Assembly (NCBI RefSeq): GCF_022234545.1
Contig: NZ_JAIEUI010000001.1
Coordinates: 480,899-544,898 of the forward strand
Direction of reading: 5' to 3'
DNA length: 64,000 nt
DNA from: Paenibacillus piscarius
GTDB taxonomy: Bacteria; Bacillota; Bacilli; Paenibacillales; Paenibacillaceae
Below are positions 58,301-64,000 of this stretch, piece after piece; position 1 is the first letter of the stretch; each line of letters begins with the position of its first letter. The position numbers were made by a program, and so were the translations under genes. The notes beneath the pieces were generated by a model, which was not told the origin of the DNA, did not search any database, and saw only the letters and a program-made list of their open reading frames with translations.

Positions 58301-60387
58301 ACGCTCTCACCGCCAATGTCACCGAGACCGCCGCGACCTGGCGGACGGGCCTGGGTGGCGTGGTCTCCGATGTGGTCCAGAGTGTTGGGGAGCTGCGGCA
58401 GGATAATGACCGACAGGACTTCGCGGACGACTATATCGAGGCTAAGGTAGATAATGTGCGGAGGGATCTTGACGGCAAAGCTCCACTTTCCAGTCCAGCG
58501 CTGACGGGCATACCCTCAGCACCTACGGCGGCTGTCGGCACAAAAAACCAACAGATAGCTACAACGGAGTTTGTTCTCGGACAAGCGGGATCTTCTGCTC
58601 CATCCCAGGACTTTAACAGCGGTCAAGTTGGAACATCAACAAGGTATTCCAGAGAGGATCATAAGCATCCGGCAGTCTACCCAGATGATTACAAGGTCGC
58701 AGCTGACCTCCCGTCAACATATCCGACAGGCAACAGTATCTTTTTCACTCCAACGTCCGAATCTAAGGGGTGGCCGAGCACATACGGCACTATTCATACG
58801 ATTAAGGGGTATGCGGGTGGGGTGTCTGCTATTCAATATTTCTACCCTTACAATGTCGTAGCTCCTGTTAAGTATAGGTTGTCGTATTACCCTACCGATG
58901 CATGGACAGGGTGGGTAGAAGTCGAAAATACAGGGCGGAAGAATGTTGCCGGAGGATACGGCGGGCTTGACTCAAATGCCAAACAACCGCGAAATCAGGC
59001 GTATAGCCAGTTCACTGGTCAGAGTCAGGGCACAGTATCAGACTTTAAAACTGTTCTAACGCCTGGCGTCTATACAGCAACAAGTACTGCTGCTAATCAC
59101 CCAGAGACCGGAAATTATGGAGTGCTTGTAAACTACTTGAGTACAGGTGAAGCACATGATAATTCTACAAACTGGCTGTTCCAGACCTTCTATGGGACCA
59201 ATGGCAAGGTGTACACGCGAAACAAGACAAATGCCGGTCCGTTCTCTGCTTGGGGCAGGGTTTATGATAGCAGATTTACAGGTGCGGGAAGCGGGCTGGA
59301 TGCCGACCTTCACGCAGGTAAAACCTTGGCCGAAGTGGTCCAGGGTTCTTTGTCGTACCTGGGCACTCTCGCGGGCAGCTCGCCTAACTTCACCGGCTCC
59401 GCGAATCCACCAATTGCGGCGCTTGCACCTGGGCAGCGCCTATCCTTTAAGGCGTTATCTTCCACCTCCGGCCCGATTACGCTCAACGTAAACGGCCTGG
59501 GGGCCAAGTCCGTCAAAAAGCCAAACGGCAATAACCCGCCGTTGGTGCAGGGCGGGGTGTACACGGTGGTCTATGACGGCCAGGCTTTTATCTTACAGGG
59601 TGAAGGGGGTGAGTATGGTACAGCAGGAGCGGCGGACGTTCTGGCGGGTAAAACGCTTGGAACTGAAAGCGGTATAGTTGCTGGGGAAATCCCATTAAGA
59701 GGCGGCGAGAATTACCCAGGGTGGAGAGAGGCAACGGTGGGAATACCTTCAGGGGTTGGTCGTTTACACCTCGCCATACCTAAAGGGGCGTACTTGACAG
59801 GCACTCAAGATCAAGGTGGGCTAGTTGGTATATATAAGGATGATCCAGGATTTAACCCTGCTTACTTTAGAGCTGACGTTAATATGTTTGGGCTTCAGGG
59901 AGCAATGCCTGTTATCACCGATGGTGCTGATCCCGCGCAGGGCGTGGGACTTTGGGGAGACGGAGCACTCGCTGTATATCCGCGCGAAGGGTATCGGAAA
60001 GGTGGAGCAGGTGCCGGAGAGATAAAGGTAACCGTTGCGCAACTTGCATCTGTTGGAATAAAGAGATATGCCAGCGGTTCAACAACAGCGTACGGTTCGA
60101 TGACAACACAGACGGAGAGTCACGGAACACAAAATTTCCCGATTGTAACGGTTTCCGGCATCGCTTTTAGACCTAGATATGTTCGAGTATGGCGACCAAC
60201 ATCCACGTATTCATGGGGTATGCTGTCGGCCGAGATACTTGTATGGTGTAGAGATAATATCTTAATGCCTGTTACATGGACGCTCTACTCTAGTGCTAAC
60301 GCCGGTATTCACCTTAACGATGATGGGTTTCAACTGACGTATAACACTTCAGCAGGAAATGAATTACTTTGGGAAGCATGGGAATAA
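55336..60387 (+). CDS. Large tail fibre protein with mosaic domains
   Basis: A 1683-residue receptor-binding fibre. Residues 1-160 are a GpH-type N-terminus that attaches to the baseplate (GGMTLTNKGLVLQGKAQAGAQLN). Two nearly equal repeats with HITAAERTAWNAK and HITAAERSAWNAK motifs follow, then a large central region, then two pyocin-knob-like segments (about 58700-59270; for example SESKGWPSTYGTIHTIKG and GTNGKVYTRNKTNAGPFSAWGRVYD) and a unique tip. The composition shifts between parts suggest recombination. GTG 55336 follows AAGGAGGGG. The recognised surface polymer is unknown. Confidence 0.9.
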   Translation: MAVFGGMTLTNKGLVLQGKAQAGAQLNYTRVAVGDGSLSGQSIPALNGLISPKKSLPITRINIIPPNKVTVGTVLRNADVTAGFFWREVGVFAQDPDAGEILYAYANAGATADYIPPGGGSDIIEKAFDCIVVVGTAANITAVIDESLVFAKKSELDALDAAKVDKVSGKGLSANDYTTPEKTKLANIAAGAGGANTATDTVIGTRTISDSTAPSGESGTLTTLLSWLANMIKSITGKSSWRTAPATTLEAAKTHADDTTRHITAAERTAWNAKETTAGAQAKADAVQTNLTAHAGNTTAHITAAERSAWNAKADASQLGRVDLTQTLGPGTSVVTADQNGSELDLVVQGQTLVNPVVNKLGSFSANGQYSALTNETTIKKYQNVDALRVTFTGPTASSATGYQNMHVGNRVDPSKYYVFAIDIQIVDALSARVLFEYGSGGTPPNGTLPGNSITTTGQWQTSFGKASPAELAGRTSFHLHFQVYGAANSNQSAIGTGFRMYEVSKAEYDLVGTTVNATNFNDYYPFVAGKQHVQGVVITKQGKNAASVSVVSMTNTIGGANYSEDKSNNSITVNSGTGAGYNYAATSRIQVIPNTVYTLSAILTNVSGPDLPSLSVRKGSDNGVSNITGLGGVGPKSFSFNSGAETEVILFAYGSVATAAVQTKRYENIQLEIGSVATSFMPAEPQSVVLPVTLGQIGDVRDSVYSAGNDWMYVERVKKGIALDGSLLWNWNKTYTGFKRLAVASFGVDGINDTERVVRYDGKALTHTVLEGDNWNSAELSRLTNLSFASRTLLISVSNSDSGWIDAINPSANAAKALFNGWKAAANNGNAYTSWVSILDGSAPVTNTEAWVAANKVPGWTAWATLDYMLAQAAAPVPVPNAEGSITIHPGGNQISVETGVIQREKVVPKLDSGNYYIISQSSGSYWGKAVLSRPSQKFLAVFKGAENDTRNWIFTPDGLGAINARALPANFDTSADYYVTFIALDKYALTANVTETAATWRTGLGGVVSDVVQSVGELRQDNDRQDFADDYIEAKVDNVRRDLDGKAPLSSPALTGIPSAPTAAVGTKNQQIATTEFVLGQAGSSAPSQDFNSGQVGTSTRYSREDHKHPAVYPDDYKVAADLPSTYPTGNSIFFTPTSESKGWPSTYGTIHTIKGYAGGVSAIQYFYPYNVVAPVKYRLSYYPTDAWTGWVEVENTGRKNVAGGYGGLDSNAKQPRNQAYSQFTGQSQGTVSDFKTVLTPGVYTATSTAANHPETGNYGVLVNYLSTGEAHDNSTNWLFQTFYGTNGKVYTRNKTNAGPFSAWGRVYDSRFTGAGSGLDADLHAGKTLAEVVQGSLSYLGTLAGSSPNFTGSANPPIAALAPGQRLSFKALSSTSGPITLNVNGLGAKSVKKPNGNNPPLVQGGVYTVVYDGQAFILQGEGGEYGTAGAADVLAGKTLGTESGIVAGEIPLRGGENYPGWREATVGIPSGVGRLHLAIPKGAYLTGTQDQGGLVGIYKDDPGFNPAYFRADVNMFGLQGAMPVITDGADPAQGVGLWGDGALAVYPREGYRKGGAGAGEIKVTVAQLASVGIKRYASGSTTAYGSMTTQTESHGTQNFPIVTVSGIAFRPRYVRVWRPTSTYSWGMLSAEILVWCRDNILMPVTWTLYSSANAGIHLNDDGFQLTYNTSAGNELLWEAWE

Positions 60388-60403
60388 AAAGGAGGGTGCT
60401 AAT

Positions 60404-60967
60404 ATGCAAATCGGCATGAAAATCTACTATGACAAGGCAACTGGAAATGTGATCCACAACACCGGCGAGTACGTGGGCCGGGGCTACGTTGAGACTACTG
60501 AAGACCAGGACTTTGCGTCCATCAAGGAACTGGCCCAGCGCGTCCGGGAGACGGTCGGCGTAGTCAAACTGCAATACGGCCAGTACTCCCGCGAGTTTGC
60601 GCAGTGCGATGGCTACCGGGTGGACCCGGAGACGGGGGAGCTGGTGTTTACCTACGCGAATGAACCAAACCCATTGGAGGGCCGATTGGAAGCCGTGGAG
60701 GCCGGAGCAGCAGACACCGCGCAGCAGCTTGCGGATGCACTGGCCCGGCTCAATGAGACAGAGGCGCAGCTGACAGATACCCAAGTCGCCCTCGCAGAGA
60801 GTTATGAGGAGCTGCAGGCGACCAAGGCTGATCTGCAGGTAGCCAAGCAGGAAGCGGTTGACGCACAGGTCGGCCTTGCAGAACTGTATGAGCTGGTGCT
60901 TGCCGGGCAGCAGCAGCCAGAAGCACCGAACGCGCCCGCAGAAGGAGGTGAAGAAGACAATGGTTAA
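60404..60967 (+). CDS. Tail fibre-associated protein with coiled coil
   Basis: A 187-residue protein. The first ~90 residues contain a beta fold with KIYYDKATGNVIHNTGEYVGRGYVETTEDQDF; residues about 95-175 are a long Ala/Gln/Leu coiled coil. It follows the fibre gene, where chaperone or fibre-linked proteins usually lie. AAAGGAGGGTG precedes ATG 60404. The exact role is unknown. Confidence 0.65.
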   Translation: MQIGMKIYYDKATGNVIHNTGEYVGRGYVETTEDQDFASIKELAQRVRETVGVVKLQYGQYSREFAQCDGYRVDPETGELVFTYANEPNPLEGRLEAVEAGAADTAQQLADALARLNETEAQLTDTQVALAESYEELQATKADLQVAKQEAVDAQVGLAELYELVLAGQQQPEAPNAPAEGGEEDNG

Positions 60968-61064
60968 GGTATACGCAAACCTGATTAATAAGGGACTCAA
61001 GACGCTGGAGCAGGTGCCGGAGATCATCCGGCCGGATGTTGCGGCACTGCTGGAAGCTGAATAG
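60960..61064 (+). CDS. CD1375-family small phage protein
   Basis: A 34-residue protein (MVKVYANLINKGLKTLEQVP start) too short for most gene finders. Many Bacillota phages have a short protein MVKVYAxLI-KGLKT at this place. GAAGGAGGTG lies 9 bases upstream. The ATG overlaps the previous gene. The role is unknown. Confidence 0.7.
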   Translation: MVKVYANLINKGLKTLEQVPEIIRPDVAALLEAE

Positions 61065-61099
61065 AGTTACGACAGCGCCCATTGAGGCGTTTTTATTTT

Positions 61100-61128
61100 G
61101 CCCCTGGACTTGTATCCGGGGGCTTTTT
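61100..61128 (+). terminator. Terminator after the fibre genes
   Basis: GCCCC-T-GGA pairs with TCC-G-GGGGC (9 bp, one T-G pair), then TTTTT. It ends the structural operon. Confidence 0.75.
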
Positions 61129-61161
61129 AACACCATTAGAGATGAGGGGGAGGAGATGGGC

Positions 61162-61446
61162 ATGGATATTGAGTTGACGTCACTCTTGTCAGCGCTTGGG
61201 GTTATCAGTGCTGTATCGCTTGGGTGGCTTGGCCGGGCGAGTGTCGCCAAAAAAGAGACCGAGCTGCGGGCGGGCTCCGGTGCTGCAATGCGGGCTGACA
61301 TGGATTATATCAAGCGCGGGGTGGATGATATCAAATTGGATGTAAGAGCTCAGGGGCAGCGGACAGATGCCCTTGCAGAACGCGTTACCAGAGTGGAGGA
61401 GTCGGCGAAGCAGGCGCACAAGCGGCTAGACAAAATTGAAGAATAG
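61162..61446 (+). CDS. Membrane-anchored lysis accessory protein (XhlA-like)
   Basis: A 94-residue protein with one N-terminal membrane segment (LLSALGVISAVSLGWLG) and a charged, coiled C-terminal tail (RTDALAERVTRVEESAKQAHKRL). XhlA-like proteins with this design lie next to holins in Bacillota phages. ATG 61162 is 6 bases after GGGAGGAG; ATG 61156 is too close. Confidence 0.65.
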   Translation: MDIELTSLLSALGVISAVSLGWLGRASVAKKETELRAGSGAAMRADMDYIKRGVDDIKLDVRAQGQRTDALAERVTRVEESAKQAHKRLDKIEE

Positions 61447-61461
61447 GGAGTGCATTGAATT

Positions 61462-61728
61462 ATGGAATGGAATGCTGTATCGAGCTTTATCAAGCCGGAG
61501 CTGCTGTTGGTTCTTACTGTTTGCTGGGTGATCGGATATGTCCTTAAACAGACGCCGCGCGTGCCGGACTGGACTATTATTTATATCGTGACGCTGATTG
61601 CTATTGTAGTGGTTTGTCTGATAATGGGGCTGTCCCCGGATAGCGTCCTGCAGGGCATCTTGTGCGGCGCGGTTGCTGTATATGGCAATCAGCTGGTCAA
61701 GCAGACACGTAAGGGGGCAGGAGAGTAA
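61462..61728 (+). CDS. Phage holin
   Basis: An 88-residue protein with two or three membrane helices (LLLVLTVCWVIGYVL, TIIYIVTLIAIVVVCLIM, VLQGILCGAVAVYG) and a short positively charged tail (KQTRKGAGE). Such proteins form the hole that lets endolysin reach the cell wall. It overlaps the endolysin start by one base (TAATG). Confidence 0.82.
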   Translation: MEWNAVSSFIKPELLLVLTVCWVIGYVLKQTPRVPDWTIIYIVTLIAIVVVCLIMGLSPDSVLQGILCGAVAVYGNQLVKQTRKGAGE

Positions 61729-62423
61729 TGGCGCTGACACTGGAACAGGTTAAAGCCAAGTCCGCCACCCGCCTGACGGGGTTGCATCCTGCTGTTAAGG
61801 CGGCCACGGAGGCCCTGATAGTTCGCTCGTATGCGTGCGGGGTTCCCATTCTGATAACCCAAGGGCTACGGACGATAGCCGAGCAAAATGCACTTTATGC
61901 CCAGGGACGCACCCGGCCGGGGGCCATTGTTACGAATGCGCGCGGCGGGGAGAGTTATCATAATTACGGACTGGCGGTCGATTTTGCGCTGCTGCTCCCT
62001 AATGGTTCAAGCGTTTCCTGGGATATGACAAGGGACGGTGACCAGGACGGCACTCCAGATTGGCGAGAGGTCGTACAACAGGCGAAGGCGATTGGCTTCG
62101 AATGGGGCGGAGACTGGACGAGTTTCAAGGACTACCCGCATCTGCAGATGAGTTTCGGACTCAAGCTGTCCGACCTTCGGGCCGGAAAAAAGCCGGCGGA
62201 TGCTGCAGTGAAGACAGTGTATGAACGAATCAAGCCGAAGGAGGAAAATAAGGTGAGTACTGAGGTTAAGGTATCCGTATTAGTAAACGGAAAGAAGGTT
62301 GCAGATGGTGTGCTTGATGCTGGTACAACATACACACCTGCCCGGGCGGTGGCGGAAGCGCTGGGAGCCAGTGTTGTATATGATGCTGCTACTAAAACTG
62401 TGAAGATCACATCTAGAAAGTAA
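61728..62423 (+). CDS. Endolysin: M15 peptidase with C-terminal binding domain
   Basis: A 231-residue peptidoglycan hydrolase. The M15/VanY-type catalytic part (residues 1-150) has His78 and Asp85 in ESYHNYGLAVDF and His138 in YPHLQM, the usual zinc triad. The C-terminal ~55 residues resemble the copper amine oxidase N-like repeat (VLVNGKKVADG, TYTPARAVAEALGASVVYD), a common Paenibacillus cell-wall module. An in-frame GTG at 62253 has a perfect ribosome site and could make the binding domain alone. It cleaves the peptide stem. Confidence 0.9.
   Translation: MALTLEQVKAKSATRLTGLHPAVKAATEALIVRSYACGVPILITQGLRTIAEQNALYAQGRTRPGAIVTNARGGESYHNYGLAVDFALLLPNGSSVSWDMTRDGDQDGTPDWREVVQQAKAIGFEWGGDWTSFKDYPHLQMSFGLKLSDLRAGKKPADAAVKTVYERIKPKEENKVSTEVKVSVLVNGKKVADGVLDAGTTYTPARAVAEALGASVVYDAATKTVKITSRK
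62253..62423 (+). CDS. Possible internal-start wall-binding domain of the endolysin
   Basis: AAGGAGG (62238-62244) stands 8 bases before GTG 62253, in frame with the endolysin. The product would be 56 residues. Several Gram-positive phage endolysins are known to make a separate binding domain from an internal start to build an oligomer. The ribosome site is stronger than that of the endolysin itself. Confidence 0.5.
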   Translation: MSTEVKVSVLVNGKKVADGVLDAGTTYTPARAVAEALGASVVYDAATKTVKITSRK

Positions 62424-62425
62424 AA

Positions 62426-62441
62426 TCCCAAGCGTTTGGGA
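62426..62441. repeat. Palindromic repeat TCCCAAGCGTTTGGGA, copy 2
   Basis: Exact copy of the palindrome at 47856-47871, here directly after the endolysin stop. A related form ATTCCAAA-CGC-TTTGGAAT is at 35456-35474. Confidence 0.7.
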
Positions 62442-62447
62442 ATTTGT

Positions 62448-62487
62448 AAAGCCCTGTTGGCCGTAATGGTCTACAGGGCTTTTTTCT
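62448..62487 (+). terminator. Terminator of the lysis operon
   Basis: AAAGCCCTGT pairs with ACAGGGCTTT over 10 bp, with a T-run partly inside and after the stem. Confidence 0.85.
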
Positions 62488-62535
62488 TTTTCATGCCCAT
62501 GGTAAACTTTAGGAAAATTATTATGGAGGCTGGAC

Positions 62536-63072
62536 ATGCGTAAATGTGTTTTAGTGTTACTCTTTTTGGCTGTACTCACTGCCTGCGGATCTTCAAAGAG
62601 CGGAATTAGTACAGATGATTTAGCAATTGTGAAGGTCGATGATGAAAAGGCTATTGTTAGTTATGGCATGAGCAGAGCAAGCGTCGAGAAGGTTACAGGT
62701 GAAGCGGAATCAGAAGGGTTCGGAAACATGATGTTTTACAATAACGGTGTCTCAGTTATTTACAGGGATAATTCAGTGGTTGGCATCCTACTTTCCGAGG
62801 ATTCAAAGGGGAAATACAAGACAGTAGGCGGGGCAGAAATTAATATGAACAAGAACGATTTTAAAAAGATTTATGGTGAAGAAGTTGGAATAGACTCGCC
62901 TAACAATCTTGCCTATGCTTATGATTCTGTTAATAAAGAGTATCTTAAAGAACTAAAATATGATTCCGAATATACAAATAAAAAATACCTCATTTCACCT
63001 ACATTTAATGACAAAGGTGAAGCAGAAAGGATTCTTGTTTCCGATATTAATGCGGCGCTACTTTCTAAGTGA
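62536..63072 (+). CDS. Lysogeny-expressed lipoprotein (moron)
   Basis: A 178-residue lipoprotein. A signal peptide (MRKCVLVLLFLAVLTAC) with lipobox L-T-A-C17 leads to export and anchoring. The mature part is beta-rich and acidic, with no known family. It lies between the lysis genes and HicAB, behind a terminator, with GGAGG before ATG 62536. Its place fits a moron that alters the host surface, for example superinfection exclusion. Confidence 0.75.
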   Translation: MRKCVLVLLFLAVLTACGSSKSGISTDDLAIVKVDDEKAIVSYGMSRASVEKVTGEAESEGFGNMMFYNNGVSVIYRDNSVVGILLSEDSKGKYKTVGGAEINMNKNDFKKIYGEEVGIDSPNNLAYAYDSVNKEYLKELKYDSEYTNKKYLISPTFNDKGEAERILVSDINAALLSK

Positions 63073-63143
63073 ATAATAATTTTCAAAGAACAATATATGT
63101 AAAGGCCAGCCATGCACGGCCAGCTCGATGCGGGTTCCCGCGA

Positions 63144-63170
63144 CCAACCTGCTTTAAGCAGGTTGGTTTT
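63144..63170 (+). terminator. Terminator of the lipoprotein gene
   Basis: CCAACCTGC and GCAGGTTGG form a 9-bp stem with loop TTTAA, then TTTT. It lies between the lipoprotein gene and the convergent HicB gene. Confidence 0.75.
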
Positions 63171-63200
63171 GGCGGGTTCCCTTCAGCCATCATCAGGCGG

Positions 63201-63584
63201 TTATTTTCCACTCAGTTCCTCACGGAGAGCACGCTGTAACACCTGTGAAAAATTCAATCCAGCAACTTCGGCATCTTCGTTTAAATCGCTGGGGATGGTC
63301 AGTGTTTTTTTAACATAATTCACCTTTTCGTTCAAAACCGCAGTAGCTACAATGGTCCGTTGGTTGCTTTCAAGTTGTAGATCATTTAAAGGAGTTGGCA
63401 ACGGAATTTCCTCTTTATCTTCTAAACGGCTTTCAATGGTGAGTTTCAATACTTCATTTGCACGTCTAACGGCTTGCTCCACATTATCGGCCTGGGAGAG
63501 AGCTTCTTCCAGATCAGGGAAGGAAATTTCAATGTGTTTATCTGTAAAGTTCAAGACCGCAGGATACGTATAGCTCTTCTTCAA
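63201..63584 (-). CDS. hicB: HicB-family antitoxin
   Basis: A 127-residue protein with a HicB fold: YPAVLNFTDKHIEISFPDLEEALSQADNVEQAVRRANEVLKL, followed by a ribbon-helix-helix-like end (LTIPSDLNEDAEVAGLNFSQVLQRALREEL). TTG 63584 lies 6 bases after AAGGTG. It follows hicA in the same operon and would block its ribonuclease activity. Confidence 0.85.
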   Translation of the reverse strand: MKKSYTYPAVLNFTDKHIEISFPDLEEALSQADNVEQAVRRANEVLKLTIESRLEDKEEIPLPTPLNDLQLESNQRTIVATAVLNEKVNYVKKTLTIPSDLNEDAEVAGLNFSQVLQRALREELSGK

Positions 63585-63664
63585 TGAATACACCTTCTTT
63601 TTTTGATTTTTAAAAATCAATATCATTATATATTTATTTATTAAAAAGAGTAAAAAGGGGGGGG

Positions 63665-63859
63665 CTAGAATTTCAGCCCCGTCTTTTTCTCTATATCCTT
63701 TAGGATATGTATTGCAACATCTTTGACCGGGTGGGTTATGGTAACCTTGCCCTTAATGGTCGGGTGCTTGTATTGGAAGTGATCGCCCACGGAGTGTACT
63801 TTGTACCATCCGTTTTCGTTCAGTATCCTTAACACCTCTCTTGAAGAGTAACTCTTCAT
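63665..63859 (-). CDS. hicA: HicA-family mRNA interferase toxin
   Basis: A 64-residue toxin with the HicA double-stranded RNA-binding-like fold and the catalytic His in VGDHFQYKHP, then GKVTITHPVKDVAIHILKDIEK. ATG 63859 follows GGAGGTGAGG; GTG 63871 overlaps the ribosome site. It cleaves mRNA when the antitoxin is lost and may help keep the prophage in the cell. Confidence 0.88.
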   Translation of the reverse strand: MKSYSSREVLRILNENGWYKVHSVGDHFQYKHPTIKGKVTITHPVKDVAIHILKDIEKKTGLKF

Positions 63860-63882
63860 CCTTTTCCTCACCTCCTAATAAT

Positions 63883-63911
63883 ATTATAACACGTATCAGT
63901 ACGTATTGCAA
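63883..63911 (-). promoter_or_regulatory. Strong promoter of hicAB with repeat operator
   Basis: On the minus strand TTGCAA (63911-63906), a 17-base spacer and TATAAT (63888-63883). The spacer holds two copies of ATACGT, a likely operator for HicB autoregulation. Confidence 0.75.
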
Positions 63912-63953
63912 GATATTATGAAATAGATGGTGCTCAGGAAAATTTGCCTTACC

Positions 63954-64000
63954 CTAAAATCTCAGCTTGTCATACGGCTTGTGCTTAATCACCAGCACTG
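63954..64000 (-). CDS. 3' end of an unidentified leftward frame
   Basis: An open frame enters from the right edge and ends at TAG 63954-63956 with …VLVIKHKPYDKLRF. The stretch is too short to name and could be an artefact; it is read in the same direction as hicAB, upstream of their promoter. Confidence 0.3.
   Translation of the reverse strand, partial: VLVIKHKPYDKLRF

Noticed and set aside
63130..63181. Direct repeats CGGGTTCCC around a hairpin as an attachment site
   Set aside because: The repeats are too short and do not match the attL region; the hairpin is better explained as a terminator.
63872..64000. Right attachment site within the window
   Set aside because: No copy of the rpsD-end sequence (CGGTTGTAGAACTCGAC) is seen near the right edge.

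Overview
The window reads as a low-GC Gram-positive (Bacillota) chromosome, most likely Paenibacillus. The reasons are strong AGGAGG-type ribosome binding sites, frequent TTG/GTG starts, a CcpA/AcuA/AcsA neighbourhood like that of Bacillus, and protein sequences of Bacillus/Paenibacillus type. About 21.4 kb of host DNA is followed by a large prophage that runs to the right edge.

Host part (1-21.4 kb). The order is: the end of an unknown gene; gnd (6-phosphogluconate dehydrogenase); aroK, a rhodanese and a divergent aroA (shikimate pathway); a GNAT acetyltransferase; a CoA-binding protein; a nuclease-like protein fused to a winged helix; an operon for a GlcNAc/glucose PTS permease (EIICBA) and its Enzyme I; an ECF sigma factor with a membrane-bound probable anti-sigma protein; a DJ-1/PfpI protein; a YgiT-like zinc protein; ccpA; mtnN; acuA divergent from acsA with a near-perfect cre site between them; and a class A penicillin-binding protein. 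CcpA, the PTS and AcsA/AcuA form a coherent carbon-regulation theme. The prophage sits at the 3' end of the small-subunit ribosomal protein gene rpsD: its last codons (LVEFYNR-stop) and its terminator remain left of the integrase.

Prophage (about 21.45 kb to beyond 64.0 kb; the right attachment site is not visible). From the left: integrase; CI/LexA-like repressor and Cro-like protein with an operator set; small early genes; HNH-like protein; replication protein carrying an iteron plus AT-rich origin; a zinc-finger/PcfK-like protein and PcfJ; DUF3102 protein; MmcB-like nuclease; many small proteins; and a probable late regulator. Next comes a striking cassette: a highly structured non-coding segment (about 35.14-35.48 kb) followed by an AT-rich TIR-domain gene with its own promoter and terminator. 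The late region follows, with a lambda-type head module (Nu1-like and GpA-like terminase, portal, ClpP-like protease/scaffold, decoration protein, capsid) joined to a contractile P2/Mu-like tail module (sheath, tube, a chaperone with a programmed -1 frameshift, tape measure, baseplate X-D-V-U-W-J-I, and a 1683-residue fibre). Lysis genes (holin, M15 endolysin with a probable internal start), a lipoprotein moron and a HicAB toxin-antitoxin pair close the window.

The most interesting points are the TIR/structured-RNA cassette, three probable in-frame internal translation starts, the origin inside the replication gene, the exact 17-bp inverted operator pair that fills two promoter spacers, and three adjacent small proteins that all begin MF(I/F)FF.
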